A stretch of 32,370 nt of DNA from Cyanobacteria bacterium RU_5_0 (GTDB lineage Bacteria > Cyanobacteriota > Cyanobacteriia > Elainellales > Elainellaceae), in contig JAAUSF010000050.1 of NCBI GenBank assembly GCA_012033255.1, forward strand, positions 1-32,370, written 5' to 3'. Shown piece after piece: positions 15,430 to 24,400 of the stretch. The notes beneath the pieces are model-generated. The model was given only the letters and a program-made list of their open reading frames with translations. It was not told where the DNA came from and searched no databases. Made by a program: the position numbers and the translations under genes. Position 1 is the stretch's first letter. Every line of letters begins with the position of its first letter.

Positions 15430-18400
15430 CTAAAGACTTTGCGGGGTTAAGTTCCTGAGATCACTCGGTGTGGCGCTGCCTCGGCGGGAGCGGATTTTGA
15501 GTTGACTGGCTTGTAAGCCTCGGTTGACGGAGGTGTTGAAGAGGCGGGCGATCGCGTTCTGATTGGGTTCTGAGTTGAATAAGCCCTGAAGGGCACCTCC
15601 TTCGGCAACGGTCATTAAACCGTGGTAGCGGAGGATGATTCGACCGATCAGGAGTTTGGTTTGTAGCAGGGCGGGGAGTTGGTTTCCTGGAGTTTCGGGG
15701 AGTCCGGGGGTTTGGGGGCGGACGGGCAAATCGAAGGCGATCGTGTCTGTTTGGGTGGTGAGTTCAGTGATGATTTCCCGGATGGCTCCGATGAATGGAG
15801 GATCGCCTTGCAGAGTACGGAGAGCTTGGAGTTGAGTGAGGGTATGAAGTCTGCCTGTCCAGCGCACAGCGTTGGGCTGATTGTCGGGTTGAAGAGTCAG
15901 TTGATCACGCAAGAGTTCGGGCAGGTTGCGCTGTCGAGGTCGATCGACGATCGGCTGCATCGGGATGCTGTAATTGGTATCAATCAGGGTGAGGAGTCGG
16001 TTGAGTGCGAGTGGAAATGCCACAACGTTGTCGTGGAAGCGATCGATCTCGTTTCGCTGAGCAGGGGTTGGCAAGGGATTAGTCCAGACGAGTTGGTTGC
16101 CCTGAATTTGTAACTGAGACTGAAGGCTAGGCAGCAGATCTTCAGGTCTGGGACGAATGGCGTTCGGTGGCAGGTCTACACGAATCGTCTCGTTACGGTT
16201 CTGGGCGATCGCTAAATCAATCTGGGTTCGCAAGTTTCGCAGGGCAATCAGGAAGGCTTGGATCTGGGTATTCAGTGTGCTGAGATCGGTGCGCTGTTCA
16301 GGAGTGGGATCGGGCTTCTGCCAGGTCAGGGTGTTTGCCCCGATTTGGAGTTGGCTACGGATGCCGTCTGGAATGTCGGCTGAAGGACGGAAAACGGCTG
16401 GATTAAGCGGTACTGATGGATTGGTGTCGATCGCCTGCAACAAGCGATTTTGGGCATCTCTGAACTCAGCGTCCCCATCCAAGCCTTGCAGTGCCGATCG
16501 TTGATCGAGTGTGGGATCAGGTTTCGCCCAAATTAAGCGGTTTGTCTCAATCTGCAACTGATTCCGAATGTTGTCAGGTAATTCGTCTTGCAGCGGTCGA
16601 GGCGTAGGCAGCGATTTCGTGATCACGATTTGATCCAGTTGAGTCACTAGTTGATCGACGGCAGCAATGAATGTTGGTAGGTAAACCCACTGTTTCATCA
16701 CAGTCACTTGCTCATCAAATAATAATCCTGTCCAGATGAGTCCGGTGTAGCGACTGGCAGTATCATTGATGCTGAAGCGAATTTGTCCCGCGTCCGATCG
16801 AATCACGCTATCCGGAACTCGCTCTAGACCGAGGAAGAGAGGTTCGATCGTGACATCGGTTGCGCTGGCGTTTGTGGCACGATCAGCAAGGCGGAGCAAG
16901 GCATCAGCAAAGGCTTGATCGCCACTCGATGCATCGCTGGCAAACGCGGCTGCCAGAGTTGTTAAAGCGGTTTCTTCGTCCGGGGAGAGCGATCCTGTCC
17001 AGGTGAGAAGATGCTTTTCCGGTTCGATGAAGTCTACCAACTCCTGCAATTCACTGACTTCCGGCGGTACGGTATTGAGCAAATTTTGCAGGGCTTCGCT
17101 GTTCGAGAGCGTGGAGGGTGGCAGGTTGAAGTTTGGCGGAAAGGCGATCAATTCCTGACTGAACCAGCTTTGGTAGAGGCGATCGAGTGCCAGAAAATCC
17201 TGGAAGAAGGCTTGTCGCTCTTGGGGAATGGGAATCAGGGATTGCAGAGCAGTTTCGGTTAGTCCGTTTTGCAGCAGGGCACGGAGTTGATTGCGAATCG
17301 GGATATCGTCGATTGAACCGAGCAAAATGTTATCGCGATCGTTTCGCCGGAATACGCTAACCGTAGACAAAATATTATCGCGGAACGCGACCTTAAATCG
17401 CGTATCGCCCAACACTTTACCCTGATAGTTGCGAATCAATGACACGTCGCTGATCTGTTGCAAGGTGGTGTCTAGAATGTAATCGGCTTGCAGAGTTGCA
17501 GGCGGATTGAGGGCAATCAACTCAGCCAGGAAATGCTGTCCTAATTGGCGTAATTGGTACTTCTTAGTGAGCGGCTCAAAATAAAATTCGGCTTGCACTT
17601 CGACGTTGCCACTGAAGACTTCCACAATTTGATAAACAACGTCTGGATCAGGCAGCGAGGAGAGTTTGCGATCGTTCCCAGAGATTGTATCCGGATTTTC
17701 GCTTGACCATTGAGCTTGAGCCGCCAGAGGCAGCGCATCCCAGAAGCGGCGTAGCGGAATTTGCAAGCGACGAGTGCGGAGGGCAATCGGACTTCCACTA
17801 AACGGCTCAATCGGTTGCCAGAGTGATTGTTGACTTTCGGCAATGGCGATTGGGTTAGGGGCACGATATTCAAAGTCTCGCTGAATTGTCTCGTTTAGGG
17901 GTGAAACCACGCTGGAGGTCTGGGCGATCGTTAACAGCCGATGTTCGTAATAGAAGGGCAAGGCTTCCCACTGCAAGACCAATGCGCCCTGTTGAAAATT
18001 GCCAATTCGCTGCGGCAGATCGAGACTGCGAACGATCGCCCCATCCAAGGGTTGACTCAAATCAACATGTTCCGGTTGATCTGGATAGACAGTCGGAATC
18101 TCTGGAATCTGATTTTCCACAAATTGCAGCGGGATCTCGTGCGATCGAGAACTTGCCTGTTTCAATTGATCAATCCATTCTGGATAAGCGAAACGACGCA
18201 TGAGCGTGAATGCCACCTGACGGAAGGCTAATCGCCGCATCAGCGTTTGATTTCGTTCCATCAGATTTTGTTCCGTGTGCTGTGCGATGATCACTTCCCA
18301 AGTGGTGCCCGGAACGGCTGGATTACCAGGAATACTCGCTTCATCCAGACGTGCCGAATTGAGGATGAGCGGTTTGTCCACCGGACGAGTGCGATCGAGT

Positions 18401-21400
18401 ACCACATCCAATCCTCCCGCTTGCGGATTGGGCAACACCTCCATAAATTTCTCCGTGCATTCGGTAATGATCGACTCGAACGTCTGCGTATTTGTTGCAC
18501 CGATTGCCCCTTGCACGGCTTGTAAGAATCGCTGTCGTCCCGCAAACACTCGGTTTCTGAGCGATCGCAGCGCATCCACCATATTAGCGGGAAGTTTGGA
18601 TTCTAGTTGATCGATCGATTGTTGGGAGATCACGAAATTCGCCAGTTGCGTAACCGTACTGTCTTGAACTTGAGGAGTTGTATTGGTTGCTATATTGGCG
18701 GTTGTGCGTTGTCTAGGGAAGAGGGAAGGTGATTGAAGTAGACTGCGCCACAGCAGATCGTAACGACTGTAAGGACGGATGTAGTAGCGATAGTTGTGTG
18801 CCCAACGGCTTTCAATCAGATGATCGTATCGCAATCTGCCACTCAGATCGGGGGTTGCATAGGCAGGTGTACTGGCACGGGGATACGCTGTCACGAGCCA
18901 GGGGCCATCTAATCCCACATCTTCACCGTGGTCAAAGAATCGCTGCGACCAATTGATAAACTCGGCGATCGGCAGGTTTTCAATCCCTTCTTTCGTGACT
19001 GGAATCGTGATCCGAGGCACGGCTGGATCAGTGGAATTAATCGATTCGAGATAGCGTTTGAAAAAGAACTGCCACTGTTCACCCAGAGGCGTGTTCGGAT
19101 CACTGAAATCATCAACAAGAGTAGACGGAATCGTGAAATAGGCTGATCGCTCATCGGTGACTGGAAGTTCGCTCAGCGTCTGGAATTGCGGATTCTGGTC
19201 TGGATTGTCAAGCCGAATCACAATCACATCACCATCCTGAATCACATCCACGATCGTCAGAGGTCGCGGATTTTGTTCACCTTGACGCACGATCGCGACT
19301 TTTGGCAATATTCGGCTCCGAATCAATAGCGATGTTTCACCCGTTAACGACAACGTGATCAGTCGCTGAAGAGGTTTGGTATCTGGTTGTAACTCAATTT
19401 GTCCACTCGCTGGATCAGATTGATTGATCACACTACAGAAATCGCTTAGCTCAAACTGCACAGTAACTTGTTTCCCGCTAGTGCCTTTAAGCTGAACTCG
19501 GCTGTATTTCAGGTAGGGAACTACGATCGGTCGTAAGCTCAATTGCACGATCGCCAACAGACTATTTGCGGTGATAGTTCCTGATTCTGGACTGACACTC
19601 TGACTCGGTTGAAACAATAATTCCACATGCAAATGTTGATACAAATCAGCAAATTGAGTATCCGATCGAAGTACCTCCAACAGATTCTGTAATGTGATAA
19701 TTAGATCTGAACCAGTGATTAATTCACTGGTAATTTCATCACGCAGCGTGATCGCAACTGATAATCCTAATCGTTGGAGGATTCCCCATCCATACGGGTC
19801 AGCTTTTGCTGCTGTCACTTGTCGAAAAGCGGTGAAATCTCCGGGTTGCATCGGTGAACCAAACTGTACACCTACATTGAAGGTTGGTAATTCTTCATCA
19901 TTCAATCTGCGTTCTGTTATGTTTTCATCGAGCGTATCAAGGATGGTCTGCAAGAACGGATGTAAAGCTTGGCGATCGCCCACTGGAGTTCTTTCTGTCA
20001 ATCCGTCCCACTTGGGGAACTTCAGGTAAGACTCGCGCCAGGAATACCAGGGAGTTTGAGCAATTTCAGAACCTTCTGCCCGTTGCTCAGGTGGCTTCCG
20101 CCGCAAGATTGTACTGGGATACCACGCTTCCCATAAGTTTGTTGTTAGAGTATCTGTGGGCGTTAAGAATAAATCATCGGCAGGAAGCATCTGCACATCT
20201 TGAATTTGCTGCAATGCCTTCGCTAGTCGTGCTGGATCATCAAATGTCTCATCGGTGAAGGCATCCACATCGAGTTCTAGCAGATGATAGCCTGCGTTTA
20301 AGTCGATCGGATACTCAGGCTGTTGATTGGAGGCTTGACTAGAGGTTTGACTGGGGGCTTGATTCCATCGAAAGCGGACAAGACGAATTCCGGCAGGGTG
20401 CTGCGCGTAGCGAACGGCTTGAAACGTTCCGTCATCATTTAACACGTCCCCTGTAAAGGTGGGCGCACGATCGTTGATCACGATTGGCATCGGGAAATGT
20501 GAATCTCCGGTCACTGCCCGTTGATCTTCCGGTGGCAACATGGGTAATTGCAGCGGCTTCGGCAACCACTCCAACTCAGCAGGCTGTCGCTCCTCGTTGC
20601 CGCGTCCCACTTCCGATTCAACATGCAGTAACAATTGCACAGGCGCAAGCGGAGACGGCACTTCATTCACGGAAATCGTCTGGAAGAAAATCCGCCATGA
20701 TTCCGGTTGCCATTGATTATTGATTGGGAAAACACCTTTCTGTTTCAGCGTATCAAGGGAAATCTGAGCAATTTGGCGGGGCACTCCGCGATCGTCTACG
20801 TCAGTTCGGATCTCTGTCAACTCAATGCGAATATCGGTGGGCAACGGACGCGCGTTACTCGTGGGCAGTGATTTCTGGCGTGATCGCTGCGTTGTGCTGT
20901 CCATGCCATAACTACCGATGGGCAATGTGGCATCCTTGCGGAAAATCAGACAATGCTTAGCAACAGGTACTTGCGGACCTTGCCGTAACGCGATCGGCTC
21001 TCTCCAGGTGACTTCAATCTTAGTTGGAGTTACAAGCGGCGGTATCGTTGGGGTTGGATCGGCGATCGGCACCAAATCCTGATTTGTCAGGCGATAGCGA
21101 ACCACAAATTGTCCGTCTACAGGCACTCTGGGCGGTTCACTAGGGTAACGGGTTGCCAACAGTGTCAGGGGTCGTCCAAGGTTTCCGGCAAAATCTGCGG
21201 GCGTGATTGTGTAGAGATAGCGGCGTCCGGTGGCAGGCAGAGCCGCCTGATCGTCCAGAGTTTCATCCGTGAAGTGATCGACCAGTTGGAAGCGAGGTTG
21301 GAGTGATTTCAGGAGTCCATTTCCTGGCACAAGTGCTTGCCGCAACAGAGCCGTTCTCAGCACATTGGTAATTGGAGTGTCGATCGCCTCTTGCACTGTC

Positions 21401-24400
21401 CTCAAAAACGCCAAACTTCCCTGAAACACACGACCTTGCAAGGTTCCCAGTTGAGTCAGCACAGGTGCTGCAAATCCCAATCGACTCAATGCCCCGATCG
21501 TTTGATCAGTAATCTCAAATTCGGCTTCAAAGTGAGCCGCCGCCCCATTCTTAATCGTATATACGGTCTCTGGTTCACTGCCATCCAAGGTTCGTCGTCG
21601 CACCTGATAATGCACCAGATGATGTTCCGGTTGGCGTTGGCAGAGACTTGCTGTCGCTTCAGGTGGACGCTCCCAAACGAGATCCCACGCGATCGCGATC
21701 GTATTGGAATCAGTCAACGGCTGAACTCGCTGGAACTGCGGCGGATTTAGCGTAAAGTCGGCTTGAGCAGTGTTGAAGGTGCGAACATCACGAAAATCAG
21801 CAGGAGCCGTACCGGGAGCCGTGCTGGTTGACCCCATCCGTTGCGAAAGGGTAGGAGCGTGATCGGGATTAGTTGGATCAGTGTTCCGATCGGCGACTAC
21901 CGTGTTTAACCACTCTGGCAGTTGAGTAATACTCGCATCCTCATCGGTGATTCGGAAGCGGAACACTAAACCCATCTGGAAGGCAATTGATTCTCCTACC
22001 ACAAAATCAGGCTTCGGGGCGTTGGTTCCGGCAGCACTTCGACTCGCCAGATCGGCATACTCTCGCACATCGGCAATCAAATCTTGCACAATCATCCCTC
22101 GCAGTTGATGCGCTTGCTGGTTGCCTTGCTCTTCATTCAGTTGTCCGCTGCTTTGCAGATCAGACGTTTGACCGGATGTCGTGTAAATGGTCGTAGTATT
22201 TTGGAAGGCATCATTCAATATACGCTCATATTCCGAGTTGGGATCACGCTTGAAGAAAGGCGAACTACGAAACTGTTCCACTGCTCCTCGTACTGCTGCT
22301 TCATAGGCATCCTCTGAGGGATTATGAACTCGTTCATCGGCAAAGGTTTCTTCGCGATCGGCAATTGGATCAGGATCCGCGATCGGGTTCTCATTTTCGT
22401 CGAGTTTAAAGGCGAACTTCAGGTATTCTTGCAGTGTCACTTCAATGTTTTCTTGTTCGATCGTGCCATCCTCTTTGAATTGTGTTCCTCGTTCTAATAC
22501 AGCATCCCATTTCACATTCCAGGCGATCGACGATGAATCATCCGGTGTGATCCATTGTCCAGTTACAGGCTGGAACTGTTGGAGTTCAAAGTTGGTTGGT
22601 AAGCTGTTCGCCGGAATCTTCAAAACAAAATCGCTTTCTATCGTATCAACCGCAGGCGGAACAGGTAAGAAGCCCAATTCCTCAAATGAAATCACATCAT
22701 CCGTGGCTTCCGCTCGTGGCAACAAAACAAAATAGCCCCAGCGATCGTCATCCGGACGGCGAATCACAAACAAATCGTAGTGCGGCGCATGGAATGTACC
22801 TACTGCCAAGGCTCTCAGTTCAGTAGCTACGACGCGCTCAGCCACTACCTCCATGCTGACGACTTCACCCGTTGCCGCGACAGAAACAGTACGTGTCACC
22901 GATCGCGACACCAATCCTCTCCTAGCCAACGATCGCAAACGACGGGATTCTTGCGTTGCCGCCACCCCCGGAATGCTGCGATCGACATCTGTGGCTTCTA
23001 GTCCAACATTGAGGAATGGCGCGGTGCGATCGAGGGCATTCTGAACGGCTCCCTCGTTGAAGCCCAACTTGACGCTAACTTGTAGCCGTCGTCCCATCGC
23101 CTCAATGAATAATGTTCCTGAGCCGCGCAAACCCGGATTCGTTAGCCCATCAAACCCAACTTCTAGACCCGCCGTGAAGCCAATTTCCAAGCTAAATCGG
23201 AAGGTTTTCTTGAAGAATAGCAGCCTGATCCAGAGGGCGATCGTCACCTTGATTCGCATCTCTAACCCGATGCCTGCATGAAGTGCCGATTTGTCTCTAG
23301 GATTGTCGAAATCAATTAAGCCAATCAAGCGTGCTCCATATGCCACGCTGGCAAAGGCACTGATGCGAACACCAACAATCTTCAAATCCAATTCCGCATC
23401 AAAACTGAGACTGGCTCTCGCCTTGTAACTGATCCCTAATACCAAATAGTGTTTCGTGACGCGGAAAATCATGCCACCCGAAATTTCTGCATCTAAGGGA
23501 CCAATTTTTTGTCCCCATCGCAGCAGATTGGGCCAGCCTAACTCGGCATGAACGAGTCCAGGTTCAATCAAAAATGTTGCTGAAAATTGACCATTGCGAA
23601 CCGCTTGTTCCACAAATTCAGGCAAAGGCGGTAGATTACCCAAGCTGCCATCGGGATTGGAAGCCACCTGCGCCAGGAAGCGTTTTTGCCGCACGGATAG
23701 CAGCACAAATCCAGTGAACAGCGGACGTTCTCTCAACCCATCGACATCTTCCACAAAGCCGTAGTAGTTGGTGTTGAGCCATGCGCGTACCGCCATGAAG
23801 AAGGTCAAATCGCTGCGGAATGCGACAACAGCATCAAACAGGAACAGACAGGGGAGAAATTGCTCTACTGGCTCATTCCAGCGTAAGGAAATCGAGCCGG
23901 GTGACGCGGAAGTCTGCGAAATCATTGCCCGAAACACGATCGTCCATCGCGGATCTTCTCCGGCGGCTTCTAAATCCACTGCCCAGCGATCGCGCTTCGA
24001 CAAATCCCCTTGCGTTCGGGACAGTTCGCGCAACTGCCCGATCAAATCGCGTAAGTTTTCGGCTTCGTCAGCCGCCCGAATACTGGCGATCGTATAGCGA
24101 TACCCAAATCCCAAGCCGATTTCGCGGATGTACAGTTCCACATAGGGAATGTAGAAGCTAATTTGACGGGCTTCCAGGAAGATGAACCAGGCACGCACCC
24201 ACGGAGCATCTTCATCGCGTCGGACTCGCAAAAAGGCAAAACTAGCCGCGATCACGGGCATTCCTGGAATCTCTAGCTTGCCTTCACCCAGAAATCCTTG
24301 CTCATTCAACTCATCGCGGAATTCCACCACGCCTTCCAGGCTAAATGCCTCACCCAGACTAATGTTCAGACCCAATTCTTTCAGGTGAAGGCGCGGTAAA

